A DNA stretch of 64,000 nt from Eulemur rufifrons (GCF_041146395.1 NC_090989.1:45348501-45412500), one strand, 5' to 3'. Shown: positions 24,850 to 42,050, counted from the first letter of the stretch. Numbers and translations: made by a program. Notes: generated by a model not told the origin, from the sequence alone.

Positions 24850-27800
24850 GAATTTTACCATTATATGTGCACATGAGTGTAGATCAACTAGTTCCAATTT
24901 AATAGTGAGTACCTGTGGTGTTTGTTTTCCCATTCTTGTGATACTTCACTTAGAAGGATGGTCTCCACTTCCATCCAGGTTGTTACAAAAGGTATTAGTT
25001 CACCATATTTTTATTGCTGAGTAGTACTCCATGGCATACATATACCACATTTTATTAATCCAGTCGTGGGTACATGGGCTGTTTCCACATCTATATGATT
25101 GTGAATTATACTGCTATAAACATTCGAGGGCAAGTGTTTTTTTTAATAAAATGTCTTTTTTTCCTTTGGATAAATACCCAGTATAGGGATTGCTGGATCA
25201 AAAGATAGGTCTACTTATAGTTATTTGAGTTATCTCTACACTGCTTCCCATACAGGTTATACTAGTTTGCAGTCCCACCAACAGTTTATAAGTGTTCCTT
25301 ACTCTCTGAATATATGCCAGTACCTATTGTTTTGGGGACTTTTGATAAAAGCCATTCTCACTGGAATTAGGTGATATCTCATTGTAGTTTTGATTTGCAT
25401 TTCCCTGATGATTAGAGACATTGAACATTTTTTATATGTTTATTAGCCATTAGTCTATCTTCTTTTGAAACGCTTCTGTTTATGTCTTTTGCCCACTTTT
25501 TAATGGGATTGTTTGATGTTTTCTTGCTGATTTACTTGAGTTCTTTGTGGATTCTGGTTATTAGCCCTTTATTGGATGTATAGCATGCAAGTGTTTTCTC
25601 TCATTCTGTAGGTTGTCTATTCTCTCTATTGATTGTTTCCTTGGCTGTGCAGAAGCTTTTTAATTTAATCATGCCCAATTTATTTATTTTTGTTGCTACT
25701 GTGATTGCCTTTGGGGTCTTATTCATAAATTCTTTGCCTAGACTGATATCCATAAGAATTTTTCAACCTATTTTTGCTGAATTCTTGTAGTTTCATGACT
25801 TAGTTTTAAGTATGTTATTCATTGTGAATTAATTTTTGTGAATGGTGAGAGGTGCAGATTCTGTTTCAGTTTTCTACATGTGGCTATCCAATTTTCCCAG
25901 CACCATTTACTGAATAAGGACTCTTGCCCCAGTGTATGTTTTATCGAAGATCAGACAATATGAGGATGGTTTTACATCTTGTTTCTCTGTTCTGATCCAT
26001 TGGTCTAGGTCTCCGTTCTTTTGCCAAAACCATACTGTTTTGGTTACTATAGCCTTGTAGTCGAGCTTGAGGTCTGGTAAGGTGATGCCTCCCAATTTGG
26101 TCCTTTTGCTTAAGATTGCTTTGGCTATTTGGGGTCTTTTCTGGTCCCATACAAAGCATAGAATTATTTTTTCTAGATATGAAAAAAAGGATATTGGTAT
26201 TTTAATGGGGATTGCCATTAATCTATAAATCACTTTGGGTAGCAGACACATTTTAACAATGGTTGATTCTGCTGATCCATGAGCATGATATGTTTTTCCA
26301 CTTGTTCACATCCTCTGCAATTTCCTTCTTCAGAGTTATGTAGTTCTCCTTGTAGAGGACTTTCATCTCCTTGGTTAAATTTATTCCCAGGTATTGTATT
26401 TTCTTTGTTGCTATTGTGAAAGGTATTCAATCTTTTGATATGATTTTCAGTTTGACTGCTGTTGGTGTACATTAATGCTACTGATTTATGTACATTGATT
26501 TGTAACTTGAGACTTTGCTGAATTTGTTTATGAATTACAGGAGTCTCTTGGCAGAATCTTTGGGGTTTTCTAGATATGAGATCATATTGTCAGCAAAAAG
26601 CAATACTTTGACCTCTTCTTTCCCCATTTGGATATCCTTGATTTCCTTCTCTTGCCTGATTGCTCTGGCTAGGACTTCCAGTACTACATTGAATAGAAGT
26701 GGTAACAGTTGGCAACCTTGTCTAGTTCCAGTTCTAAGGGGGAATGCTCTCAATTTTTTCCCATTCAGTATGATGTTGGCTGTGCGTTTGCCATATATGG
26801 CTTTTATAATATTGAGGTGTGTTCCATCTATGCCTATTTTATTAAGAGCTCTTATCTTAAAAAAGTGATGGATTTTGTCAAATCGTTTTTCTGCATCTAT
26901 TGAGAGAATCATATGGCCTTTGTTTTTGCTTCTATTTATGTGTGAATCACATTTACAGAGTTGCATATGTGAAACCATCTTTGCATTTCTGGGATGAACC
27001 ATCTTTGCATTTCTTGATCATGGTGGATTATTTTTTTGATGTGCAGCTGAATTTTATTGAGAATTTTTGCATCTATATTCATAAGGGATATTGGTCAGTA
27101 GTTTTCTTTTTTTGTTGTGTCCTTTCCTGGCTTTGATATCAAGGTTATACTGGCTTCCTAGAAAGAGTTGGGAAGATTCCTTCCTTATTGATTTTATGAA
27201 ATAGTTTCTGCTGTATAGGTACCAGTTCTTCTTTGTAGGTCTGGTAAAATTCAGCTGTGAAACCCTCTGGTCTGGGACTTTTTTTTTGTTGGGAAACTTT
27301 CTGTTGCTGCTTCAATTTTGTTACTTGATATTCTTCTGTTCAGGAATTCTATCTCTTTCTGATTGAGCCTAACGAGGTTGTGTGTTTCCAAGAATTTGTC
27401 ATTTCCTCAACTTTTTCAAGTTTATGTGCATAGAGATTTTAAAAGTATTCAGAGATAATATTTTGTATTTCCATGGTATCATTTGTATTATCTCCTTTTC
27501 ATTTCTGATTGAACTTATTTGGGTCCTTTCTTTTCTGTTTCTGGTTAATGTAGCAAGAGGCATGTCAATTTTGTTTATTTTTTCAAAGAACCAACTTTTT
27601 TTTTCATTAATCTTCTGTATTATTCCTTTGTAATGGATTTCATTTATTTCTGCTCTGACCTTAGCTATTTCTTTCTTCTACTAGGTTTGGGATTGGTTTG
27701 CTCTTCCTTTTCCAATTCCTTGAGATAATTCAATAGAATGTTGTTCTGTAATCTTTCTGTCTTTTGGATTTAGGCATTTAAGGCTATAAATTTTCCTCTT

Positions 27801-28690
27801 ATGACTGCTTTTGCTCAGTCCCACAGATTTTGATGACTTGTGTCCCCTTTATCATTTACGTCAAAGAATCTTTGATTTCAATCTTAATTTCCTCCTTGAC
27901 CCAATAATAATTCAGCAGTACATTGTTTAATTTCTATGACATTGTGTAGAGTTGAGTGTTTCTGTTGGAACTGATTTCCAATTTTATTCCACTGTGGTCT
28001 GAGAAGATATATGGTAAAATTTCTACTTTTTTTAATTTGTTGAGACATGTTGTCTGGTCTAGGATGTGATCAATTTTAAAAACTGTTCCATGAGCTGATA
28101 AGAATAATGTATATTCAGTGGTTTTGCGGTACACTGTTCTGTATATGTCTGGTAAGCCCATTTGTTCTAGAGTTCTGATTAAGTCCATCGTATCTTTGCT
28201 TATTTTCGGCTTGGAGGATCTGTCACATTCTGTCAGTGGGGTGTTGAAGTCTCCAGCTATTACAATGCTGCTGTTTATCATTTTGTTTAGATCAAGTAGG
28301 ATTTGCTTTATGAATCTGGGTGCACCTGTGTTAGGTGCATAGATATTTAGGATTATTTTATCTTCTCCTTAAATTGTTTCCTTCACCATTGTATAATGAC
28401 CACCTTTGTCTTTCTTTACTTTTTTTGATTTGAAGTCTATGTTATTTCATATGATAATGAATACACCTGTTTTCTTTTGGCTTCCATTTGCATGAAATAT
28501 TGTTTTCCATCCCTTCACCTTGAGTCTGAATGAGTCATTATGGGTTAGATGTGTTTCCTGAACATGGCAGGCACTTGGCTTCTGGGTTTTTCTTATCCAT
28601 TTAGCCAGCCTATGTCTCTTAAATGGGAAGTTCAAGCCATTCACATTTTTTGAAAGAATTGATAGGTGAGGTATATTTTTGTTCTTTTTG
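24850..28690 (-). pseudogene. L1 ORF2 (endonuclease/reverse transcriptase) pseudogene
   Basis: Runs from the endonuclease N-terminus at about 28690 to the C-terminal end near 24850. Surviving fragments are 28447-28644 (endonuclease start with QETHLT, the catalytic-glutamate motif), 27934-28281 (endonuclease with GDFN, the KIDHIL equivalent of RIDHIL, and the catalytic SDHSG box), 26535-27002 (reverse-transcriptase palm) and 25907-26251 (C-terminal part, '[15 protein letters not shown]'). The FADD catalytic box at 26583-26597 reads F-A-D-N-M: the second aspartate is lost. Several stops and frameshifts separate the fragments. In an active element this protein nicks target DNA and reverse-transcribes L1 RNA. 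Confidence 0.88.
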
Positions 28691-28714
28691 AGTAGAACTT
28701 TATTAGTTTCTTTA

Positions 28715-29728
28715 CTTCTTGAGCTATTGTGGTATCTGGACTTTGACCTTTAGCCTTTGGACAATATTACACTGGTGGGTGTCTATTGTTCTGATCTGTG
28801 TATAATGCAGTTATGTCCTGAAAGGCATGTCTTGTCTTGACAAATTCCCTCAGTTTTTGCTTGTCTGAGAAGTCTTTATTTCTACCTCATATAATAAAAT
28901 TAGTTTTGCAGGATACAGACTTCTAGGCTGGCCATTATTCTGTTTGAGAAGACTGAGAATGGGTCCCCAATCCTTCTGGTGGGCTTATAAGGTCTCAGTT
29001 GAGAAGTCTACAGTTAGTCTGATGGGTTCTCCTTTGTAAGTTACCTGCTGCTTTTACCTTACAGCTCATAGGTGGGCTTCTTTTATGTTCACTTTGGCCA
29101 GTCTGATGAATATGTAGTGTGGTGATTACCTCCTCGTAAATTTCCCAGGAGTCCTTTGAGCTTCTTGTACCTGGATATCTAGATTTCTAGCAAGGCCAGG
29201 GAAATTTTCTTCAATTACTCCCTCAAATAGGTTTTCAACCCTGTGTATTTTCTTCTTCACTCTCAGGGATGCCTATAATTCTTATATGAGGCATCTTTAC
29301 ATAATCCCATATTTCTTGTAGGTTTTGTTTGCTTCTCTAATTTCTGAGTTCTTTCTCTTTGATTGACTTGTTTAACTCAAAGGTGTTGCCTTTAAGCTCT
29401 GAAATTCTTTGTTATGCTTGAGCTAGCCTATTCTTATGTCTTTCCATTGTGTTTTGTATTTCCTTGAATGAATGTTTTTTAATTTCCAGAAGTTCTGTTT
29501 GATTTTTTTAATAATTCGATTTCCTTAGTAATTTTTTTCATTCATTTCCTTCATTGTTTTTGTGGTTTCTTTGTGTTTGGTTTCTATTTTCTCTTGTATT
29601 TCCTTGAGCTTCCTTACAATCCATATTCGAAATTCTTCCGTCATTTCAATCTTTTTGTTTTGGTTCGTATCCATTGGTAAGGAGTTTTTGTTTTCTTTTG
29701 GGAATGTCCTTTCATTCTGATTATTCAC
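28715..29728 (-). pseudogene. L1 ORF1 (RNA-binding protein) pseudogene
   Basis: The N-terminal 67 codons survive as an open frame at 29525-29728. They are rich in Lys, Glu, Asn and Gln with heptad-like spacing (for example KLKEIQEKIETKHKETTKTM), as expected for the coiled-coil that trimerises L1 ORF1p. The remainder down to about 28715 is closed by stops, but its length (~1.0 kb) and position just upstream of ORF2 fit the family. In an active element ORF1p coats the L1 RNA. Confidence 0.75.
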
Positions 29729-29729
29729 A

Positions 29730-34470
<4,741 letters not shown>

Positions 34471-34473
34471 GGG

Positions 34474-34690
34474 GTTAACAGCAGGTTCTCTGCAGCCAGA
34501 CTGCCTGGTTTCAGACCCTGGGCTTGATATCAACTGCCCATATGACTGCAGGGCAGTTACTTAGTTTCTTTGTGCCTAGGTTCCTCATCTATAAAATGGG
34601 GCAATACTCTAAAACCTACCTCATAGTGTTCTTGTAAGAATTGTATAAGTTAAGCCATATAAAGGGCTTGGAACAGAGTTCAGAGTAACT
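34474..34690 (+). mobile_element. MIR SINE
   Basis: 'gccagactgcctggtttcag', 'ttgtgcctaggttcctcatc', 'tataaaatggggcaatact', 'aaacctacctcatagtgtt', 'aaagggcttggaacagagtt' are in MIR order over nearly the whole element. Confidence 0.88.
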
Positions 34691-34726
34691 GGGGTTGTCC
34701 AGTCCTTTCTCAGGTATCTTGAGGTC

Positions 34727-35236
34727 TTGTGGAAAAGGAAGGAATTGGGTGGATTAGAAGCAACTTTGTACACAACTTTCCCTCATGGGAGGACAGTCTT
34801 CCGTGCCAAACTAGGCAGGATGGTTGGGGAATTGCACCTGGATTCCAAGGCAACTGTCCACAGAACAGACACCCACCCAGTGCTCTTGAGCCCTGGCACA
34901 GAAGATCTCTCCTCTCATCAGTCACTCACATGCCAGGGAAGGAATTTGGCCTTGTTCCTCCCTGGCTCCTCTCTACCAGACATCTGCTGTGTATGCTGCT
35001 GCTGTTTTTGCTTCACCTTTCCCCACATGATCTTGTTCTCTTCCCTTCGCTTCGTTCTTCATACATTCTTACAGGAAAGAACCAGGGGCAATTTTCTTTA
35101 CAACATATGTAACCACACAAAACATACATTTCCCGCTTGGCTCTGGTGTGTTCATGAGTCAATCAAGACCATGTGTGCTTGCATATCTAATATCCCCCAG
35201 TCCACCCACCTCCTAAATCCAATCCTTTCTGTGTAA
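34727..35236 (+). other. Longest open frame in the window (169 codons), not called a gene
   Basis: Open from ATG at 34727 to a stop at 35234-35236, with a second frame open at 34729-35112. It begins 37 bp after a MIR and has no domain I recognise; a Cys/Phe-rich stretch comes from a 'tgctgctgctgtttttgctt' tract at about 34996. No splice sites, polyadenylation signal or paralogue supports it. Most likely a chance frame in a slightly GC-richer patch. Confidence 0.25.
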
Positions 35237-35894
35237 TTTAGCAGTGCCTTTGTGCTACAAAGCCTTTAATAATTTTTAAACAAAATTGCCTTAATACATA
35301 GCAATTGCTAAATGCAATACGGAAATATTTATTTCTCTTGCCAGCTATAGATTCCAGAGTCTGTGGCTGCCTTGCACAACTTGCAGAACTCTGTGTGATA
35401 CAAACCATATAAGACATGTTTGTTAAAGTCCATTCCTTTAGGGAGACTAGAAACACATCACATTCAATTCTAGTAGAAATATATTGAAAATTATCAGCAA
35501 GTGCATTGCCCAGGGAAAGAACTCAAACAAGGCCTGTGATGTTGAATTTCTCCTTGACCCCTCCATAGCTAACATCTGATAGGCAATGCTAAGTCTTTCC
35601 GATGGCACCTGATTTCCCATTGTTGATTTGTGCTTATCAGCACTGCAAAACACTATGGCATAAGTCCTATGAGTAGAAGAGAATCTGGCTAGAAAGTAAC
35701 ACCATCAGAGCATCCTGGAATATGTTATATGGCCACATAACTACAGTCATGTGTAAGTGCTAAAGATAAATAAATAATTTTTATAATTTTATACTTATGA
35801 ATTTTACAGTGGATTTGGAAATGTTTCAAAGGTCATTCTTTCAGGGATTCTTGAAATCCCATGAGTATGCCATTTGTTTCTATGAACCTTAGAA
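35237..35894. other. Non-coding stretch, nothing recognised
   Basis: Two minus frames (35238-35456, 35447-35653) lack any recognisable product. No repeat landmarks noted. Confidence 0.4.
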
Positions 35895-36055
35895 ATATTT
35901 TTAGTTCTTCTGACTCAATCAACAAATGCCCATTGAACTCTTTGTTATATGCAGTACACTTGGATAGATTCTGTGGAGAATACAACAATAGATTAGATAC
36001 AGATCTGGGACCCCAAGGAGTCCACAATCTAGTAGAAGAAATAAGACACACATAC
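35895..36055 (-). mobile_element. L2 fragment interrupted by an LTR
   Basis: 'atcaacaaatgcccattgaa', 'gaatacaacaatagattaga' and 'ccaaggagtccacaatctag' follow the reversed L2 3' end. The right edge is cut by the MLT1-type LTR at 36059. Confidence 0.65.
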
Positions 36056-36058
36056 ATG

Positions 36059-36551
36059 TGTTAGGCAGATTGATAACCATCCAGTGATTTCCATGCCTTA
36101 GTCTTTGGAACTTGTGAATATGTGACTTTACATGGCAAAAACTACTTTGCAGATGTGATGAAGGTTAAGGACCTTGTGATGGGGAAAATTATCCTGTATT
36201 ATCTGGATGGGCTCAACATACTCACATGATTCCTAAAATCATAGGCACCTTCTTATTTATAGGCAGAAAAAGATGTAAATGGTCAGAGAGATACAATGTT
36301 GCTGGCTTTGAAGATGAAAGGAGCCCTGAGCTAAGGAGTGTGGGTGCCTAGAAACTGGAAGAGGCAAGGGAATTAATTGTCCCCTAGAGCCTCCAAAAAA
36401 GAGCTCAGCCCTGCTAATACCTTGATCTTAGCCAAGTGAGACCCATGTTACACTTCTGACCTCTACAACTGTTAGCTAAAAAAAATTGTGTTGTTTTAAT
36501 CCATGAAGTTTGTGACAATTGGTTATAGTGGCAATAAAAAACCAATACAAT
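36059..36551 (+). mobile_element. Complete MaLR LTR (MLT1-like)
   Basis: Starts TGTTAGGCAGATTGATAACC and ends 'gcaataaaaaaccaatacaa'. Ordered landmarks: 'gaacttgtgaatatgtgac', 'actactttgcagatgtgatg', 'aaattatcctgtattatctg', 'tttgaagatgaaaggagccc', 'ctagagcctccaaaaaagag', 'ttgatcttagccaagtgaga', 'tgttgttttaatccatgaag'. Nearly full-length solo LTR of the non-autonomous ERVL-MaLR group, inserted in an L2 relic. Confidence 0.85.
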
Positions 36552-37199
36552 GCATAACTTGAATATAAGTTAGAAAGTGCCAATTGCTGTAGAAGACATA
36601 TAAAGTGAATGGGGTCTTAGATGAAAGTAAGCATGACAAAATTAACTATCTATCTTCTCTCTCATCCTCATCTTTCTGAACTCTATATTTGTATTCCCTT
36701 GGATATGTAAAAAATAACATCCATGTCTAAATAGCATCCTAATTTCCTCCTCATCATCCTGGAAGCTCTGCAGCACAAAACCAAGGAGACCATGCATATG
36801 AGATGAGTGACGTGTATAAGATGGGAAGCTAGCCAAACTGGCTATCCCTGAGTTGAACACAGTCTAAACCAAGGATGACGTTTCCAAAGCCATGACTAAC
36901 ATAGACAAAAGTAAGTTTCTGGGATCACAATGATAGATACATGATAGAATCATAATGACATCGAATGATATTGCTATGTAAGACCCTCTTTCTATTAAAA
37001 AGATTATTATAGCATTTCTGGAATCTGATACCCACTTTAGCAAGATAAAGAAACTAGGTCCAAATAATAGTTCATTTGCTGTAGTCTGCATTGTGAGTCA
37101 AAGATGGAGTTTCACATTGGTAAAATGACTAAATGGGAAAGATAATCAAAATCAAAAAGAAGGTAAAGAAATTAATCTGCATGAGAGTCAATAGAAATA

Positions 37200-37375
37200 A
37201 TACTTTATATTTATACATGCAGAGTATATTTATGTACAGGATCATACTTAATACTTGTAACAATGTGTGAAGGTCTTATTATTCTTTGTTTATTGATGAA
37301 GAAACCAAGGTCCCAGAAGTTCAATGACTTGTAACTAAGTAGCAGAGCCCAGACTTAAACCTAGGAGTACATAGA
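37200..37375 (-). mobile_element. MIR-family fragment, minus orientation
   Basis: 'ttattgatgaagaaaccaag', 'gaagttcaatgacttgtaac', 'taagtagcagagcccagact', 'taaacctaggag' match the reversed MIR core and tail. Confidence 0.65.
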
Positions 37376-37424
37376 AATACATACCTCTTTTTTCACTAGT
37401 GCCATCCAAGAGAAAGATACTACA

Positions 37425-37512
37425 CTGTAGACTCCTACAGGGTAAGCGCTGTGGATGCTCCCAGCACTTAGTGTAATTCCTGCACTTAGGAGGTTCTCAA
37501 AAATGATTATGA
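37425..37512 (+). mobile_element. L2 3' end fragment
   Basis: 'tgctcccagcacttagtgta', 'ttaggaggttctcaaaaatg' resemble the sense L2 3' terminus. Confidence 0.5.
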
Positions 37513-37629
37513 AATGAAGGAATGCAGTCTGGAGAGTGGCTGTCCTCTCTTGCATGCTCCATCATCACATAGCCCTGGACAAGAAAACAAGACAGCACAC
37601 CTTTGTTAACTCCCTTAGGGATTTTAGAC

Positions 37630-37740
37630 AGAGATTTTAAACCTTTGGTACATATCAAAATCACCTGTGGAGATTTTAAGTATTCAGACTTCCTGGCCAC
37701 ACCCTAGACCTGCTGTTGTAGGATCTAAATAAGACCTTTG
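37630..37740 (+). mobile_element. MER5-like hAT fragment
   Basis: 'acatatcaaaatcacctgtg', 'gagattttaagtattcagac', 'ttcctggccacaccctagac' follow the first half of MER5A. The second half is missing or diverged. Confidence 0.6.
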
Positions 37741-39364
37741 GTCTAGCTCTTACGCTGAATCTTTTAACTCCATTAAAACACAAGTTTGGGGACATTATAG
37801 AAGAGAAGTCAAATGGGTTTGTTGTTTCTTTTTTTTCACAATTAAACAAAGTATTAAGTAATAAACAAATGATATCTGAATCTTTCCAGACTCCTGATAT
37901 AAGTGAATATAGTCCTGGACCCTGAGTAGATCTGGCTTCCCTGGTGACAGGGTACATCCAGAGAAGTTTTGCTTGCAGTCAACAACCAAACTCTGTTGGT
38001 GGAGGGAAAGCAATGTGCAATTGAAAAACTGTTCTTGGTGTGTTGGAGATGTCTATATGCTTGTATTAATATGTATAGCCAGAAATAAGAGAATATTATA
38101 CCATTATGCTCTTACTTCATTCTTCACTTTGAGGGGCTTGTTTTTCTCTATTTTCTAAAAGAAACCTAAAACAATGAACATTCATAATTTTAAATTGAGC
38201 TAGAACTTAATGGGAACTCTGCAAACATTACATGCTCTCCCTTGTTGCAGCATCTAGTTTATTCTCGGCAAAAGGGGCACAGAGATCTGGGAGAGTTAAG
38301 CAAAATTGTCACAGTTTATTGAACCCATCTGTTCTCATAAAAAGGATAAATTGTTACCTGATGGAGTGCAGTGTTTCTTAAAAAGAAAGGGGAATGAGCC
38401 AGACACATCGATTTTTGAAAGAGATCCACAGGTCATTTGGATGCACACCAAGACTGATAACCAATGTTCTGTGATAAACCCCCTCCCCAGTTACCCGTGT
38501 AGGTAAACTATGGCCAACCTTTTATTAATCCATTGTGGAATGAGTTTGATCCTTGAATCCACACATCCTCCATTGCATTAATGAAGTTACTCTTCTCAGT
38601 TCTCCTAAATACAAAGAAAGGGACTGGTGAAATTTAGGAAGGGTAATATTATCTTTAAAAACTTTTTGATATTGTAACTAAAAAGAATTGGAGGAATAAC
38701 AAAGTATTGTAAAAGGTTTAATGGCAGAATTTTCTCAAAAGGAGAAAAACAAATGTTCAAGTAGTCTTTGTGCAAGACAGTCCCAAGGATGAGGTCAGTG
38801 AAGCAAAGTGGCATTTTTCCTTGGAATTCATTGAAGTATTCAGGTCATAATTGGCTGTAGCATTTGGGAAAATATGGGAGAAGAAACTTGGCTCTTGGAA
38901 AACAGGGAAAAATTATCTCAATGCCCCAGAAGTTCTCTTTCAAACTGCAGATTTGCAGTGGGAAATTTAGTTAGAATTTCCAGTAATGAAGAGAATATAT
39001 CAAAGCCACAGATTTAAAACAAGGGTGAAGATCAAGGATATGGTTAAAAAAGGAAAATAAAACTGTGGAATAAACAGTCTTGGATAGTTGAATGGTCAAA
39101 TAATCTGAGTCATAGGAAAGAATGATGTTGTGTCTAACTGTTAAGGTGGGGGCGGGTGTCTTGTGCTTATAATCTGATTACACATTGTTGAACATGAGTA
39201 CACTGAAAGGATGCAACTCTCAGTAAAAAGTTTGATTTATCAGGTTTAATATAATATTATTTTCTTTTGTCATATTCCCTTCTTAGAATCTGTCTTGCTT
39301 GTTTTTTATATTCTTTCCTCAAAAATATTGAGGATAATTAATATAAGTAATCCATCACTTGGTC
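37741..39364. other. Non-coding stretch, nothing recognised
   Basis: Frames at 37795-38013, 38306-38506 and 38605-38814 are short and unrelated to known proteins. A T-run at 37827-37838 and generally AT-rich sequence are the only features. Confidence 0.4.
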
Positions 39365-39680
39365 ACACATTTCAGGAGTACCCACTATGTGCCTGGCACT
39401 GTGCCAACAAATGTAAGCCCCACAAAAAGAAGTAAAATGGAATGTCTGCTACTCACATGAAACTTAAATCCAAGTGGAATAGAATTTGTGTACATTCAGA
39501 CATCAAGTAGTAATTGTCTGCACGATGCCAGTAGTAAGTGTGATATGACTTCTGGAATGGGAGCAATGAATGTGACTAGGCTATTTGGGGGAAGATCTCA
39601 GAGGGAAGTTGGGCTTGATTTGGACCTTGATGAATGGGGTGGAAATGAGGGATGTTAACTAAGAATGTGGAATGAGCTCA
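39365..39680 (-). mobile_element. L2 3' region, minus orientation
   Basis: 'tacccactatgtgcctggca', 'ctgtgccaacaaatgtaagc', then 'gaagatctcagagggaagtt' and 'gatgaatggggtgg' in the order of the reversed L2 end. Confidence 0.7.
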
Positions 39681-40184
39681 GAGGCATGAAAAAGCTCAGA
39701 GAGTACAAGGAAATGAGCTTATCTGCTTGACCACTGGGCTTAAAATGTCTATATTTGAGATTTAGGGCACAAGAGTTATGGAAAAAGACTGTGGCCTGGT
39801 GGAATGAACACGTTTAGAAACTTAATCCTGATTTTGTCACTATAACATCAACTTCCATCTGATATGTATTGAAATAAGTAAAAATTTTAGATTTACTTCT
39901 TTGAAAATGGATCCTGACTTATTTCTACTTGCCTTTTGCTCCTCAGCCTCCTGTGCTTCTCAAAACTGCTTCCACTCTGGCCAAGGACACTCGTTACTCT
40001 TCCTGATTCAGGTCACCACATAGAACTCCCTCTTAGGCACTGTCCACTCAATAGACTGTTGCTGCTTCTCACCTGGAGAGAGTCATGTTGAAAAAGATGC
40101 AGTCTACTGCCCTGATCCTTCCTCTTTTCCACAGTGCCATCAGACAAGGCTATACAGACACAACAGGCTTAAGGTAGTTTTGTC
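39681..40184. other. Non-coding stretch, nothing recognised
   Basis: No gene or repeat landmark recognised. Confidence 0.4.
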
Positions 40185-40328
40185 CTCAACTGGAATCACT
40201 GGTAGAGCATTTAAAATGCTGATATTCAGACCATTGACTCAGACTATTTGGAGGATAGAACCTAGACATAAGCATGTTTTAAAGTTCCCAGTGGACTCCA
40301 ATGTGCAGCCAGGGCTGAGAATTACAGC
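40185..40328 (+). mobile_element. MER5A-like non-autonomous hAT element
   Basis: 'cctcaactggaatcactggt', 'agcatttaaaatgctgatat', 'agcatgttttaaagttccca', 'aatgtgcagccagggctgag' with inverted ends 'tcctcaac' and 'gctgagaatt', spanning the short palindromic element almost completely. Confidence 0.8.
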
Positions 40329-40687
40329 TCTAAAATAATCATCTGGAAGATTCAGCTGGACAGTGATGATTGTCACACTCCAGATTTTACAAAATAGTCT
40401 GGAGGGAGCTAGACTTTTGTTGCTAGAATTCTACAACCCAGCTCAGAGAGAGTAAGGAAGGACCTTTTAGCCCAGTGCTCTTTTTAAGATCTCTCCATCA
40501 GTGTGGGGCTCAAAAAAGACTGTTTCTTCCCTTCACTGGCCAATGATTAGCTATTGAACAAAACATATGCACAGGTTCCAAGGATAAATATCTATTCTCA
40601 GAGATTGTACAGTTCAAACCCATGAAGAGTAGGAATATTTTCATAACTGCCCCACAATTTCTCGAAATTGAGTCGATGTTTTACATA

Positions 40688-40808
40688 ATTATAGAAAGGT
40701 GTGTTAATTTCTTTCCTTCCCTTTATCTCTCCCTTCCCTTTATCTCTCTATTTTGTGGTCACTTTTGGCCCACTCAAAAGTAGGGAACAAAACTCAGTGT
40801 AGCACTGT
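40688..40808 (+). repeat. 121-bp perfect direct repeat, copy 1
   Basis: Identical base for base to 42077-42197, 1389 bp downstream. It contains a 2 x 17-bp internal tandem (ccttccctttatctctc at 40715 and 40732). It is not recognised as part of a known interspersed family. See findings. Confidence 0.97.
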
Positions 40809-41194
40809 ATCCATCTCATGGCACTCTGTTAGCGAAACTTCAGCTAAGTTTGAGGATGATTCCTCAAAAGAATTAACTACTCAAATACTTTTATTTCTCT
40901 CTGAGATTTGGGAAGGTGGATTATAGTCATCTGGTTGATACCTGTATAGACTTGGCTGAATTACTTAGCCTTTTAATCTGGAAAAAGATAATATTAGCAT
41001 CAAACTTCAAGATCATTAGGATAGTTATACCTCATCTATCAAATGTGCACATGAAGCACAAGGAATGGAATATGGGGCTGTTCCAAAGTTGATCATTATT
41101 ATTTCAACTTGAAGAAAAGTCCAACTTTTCATTTTGAGTAGGAAAAGAAACCAATAAAAAGAGTAGAAGGAGATGGAAAAAGAAGTAAGAAAGA

Positions 41195-41335
41195 ACATTG
41201 ATCTTATTTGAATGCCTATCATACACTAAACTTTGCATTAACCCCTTCACAAATATGTTATTTCAGTAATACTTGCCCATGAAATGGGTATTAATATGCT
41301 CATTTTTGTAAATGAGAATACTGATATCTAGGGAA
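41195..41335 (-). mobile_element. MIR fragment, minus orientation
   Basis: 'aatgcctatcatacactaaa', 'taaccccttcacaaatatgt', 'cccatgaaatgggtattaat', 'tgtaaatgagaatactgat' fit the reversed MIR. Confidence 0.65.
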
Positions 41336-41897
41336 TGTAATAATCTATTTAATGTAATAGAAGGAGGAAATAACTGAGTAAAGATTAGAAAATCAATTTC
41401 AAGCTACCTTTATTAGTGAGTTTTTCTTGAGCTACTGCCCTCACCCACCCTTGTTAGACTGTGCCTTTGGTTTCCACAAAGGTGTCTGAAACTTGTAGCT
41501 ATTTTCAGGAAGTTCAAAGCAGTGAGAAATTATCAGAGTTATTGTATGTATGTAGTTATGCGTGTATGTGTTTCATGTGTGTATATATATATATGTATTA
41601 TTCAGGTGGGGAGAGGGATTCAGGTTGAGTTCATTCTATTTCTCACTTCATAGCATATTGTCTCTATTGGTTCATGGAAGACTCATCTTATTTATTTTTT
41701 TAAATTCATATTTATTCCAATCCCCCACTTCTGTTATTCTTGCCCTTCCATGAGATATTATTCCAAAGTGTTTTTGGTTTATGCTTTATGTACTTGCATT
41801 CTTAGATTAGTTATCCTGATTTTGTGTATGCGTGTATATGTGTGTGTGTGTAAGTGCATGGTATGGTGAATATAATATGTTTTTGTGTGAAAACTTT
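41336..41897. other. Non-coding stretch with short TG/TA microsatellites
   Basis: TA-rich array at 41583-41595 and TG-rich array at 41837-41850. Nothing else recognised. Confidence 0.5.
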
Positions 41898-42050
41898 TCC
41901 AGGGTGTATATCTAGGCCACATGGTGAACCTATGCTTGCTTTAAGTTAGTTCTGCTCACTAGAATGTTCTACATGACATCCACTTGTATAGGAGGGTTCC
42001 TACTATATCCCCCACAGAAGCTCCCACACTTGGCAATGTCTGAAGAACAT
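41898..42050 (-). mobile_element. Old L1M fragment, minus orientation
   Basis: 'gggtgtatatctaggccaca', 'ggagggttcctactatatcc' and 'ctcccacacttggcaatgtc' resemble the reversed L1M ORF2 3' region. It appears interrupted by the second 121-bp repeat copy at 42077. Confidence 0.5.

Noticed and set aside
26515..26868. 117-codon plus-strand open frame
   Set aside because: Antisense shadow of L1 ORF2 reverse transcriptase on the minus strand.
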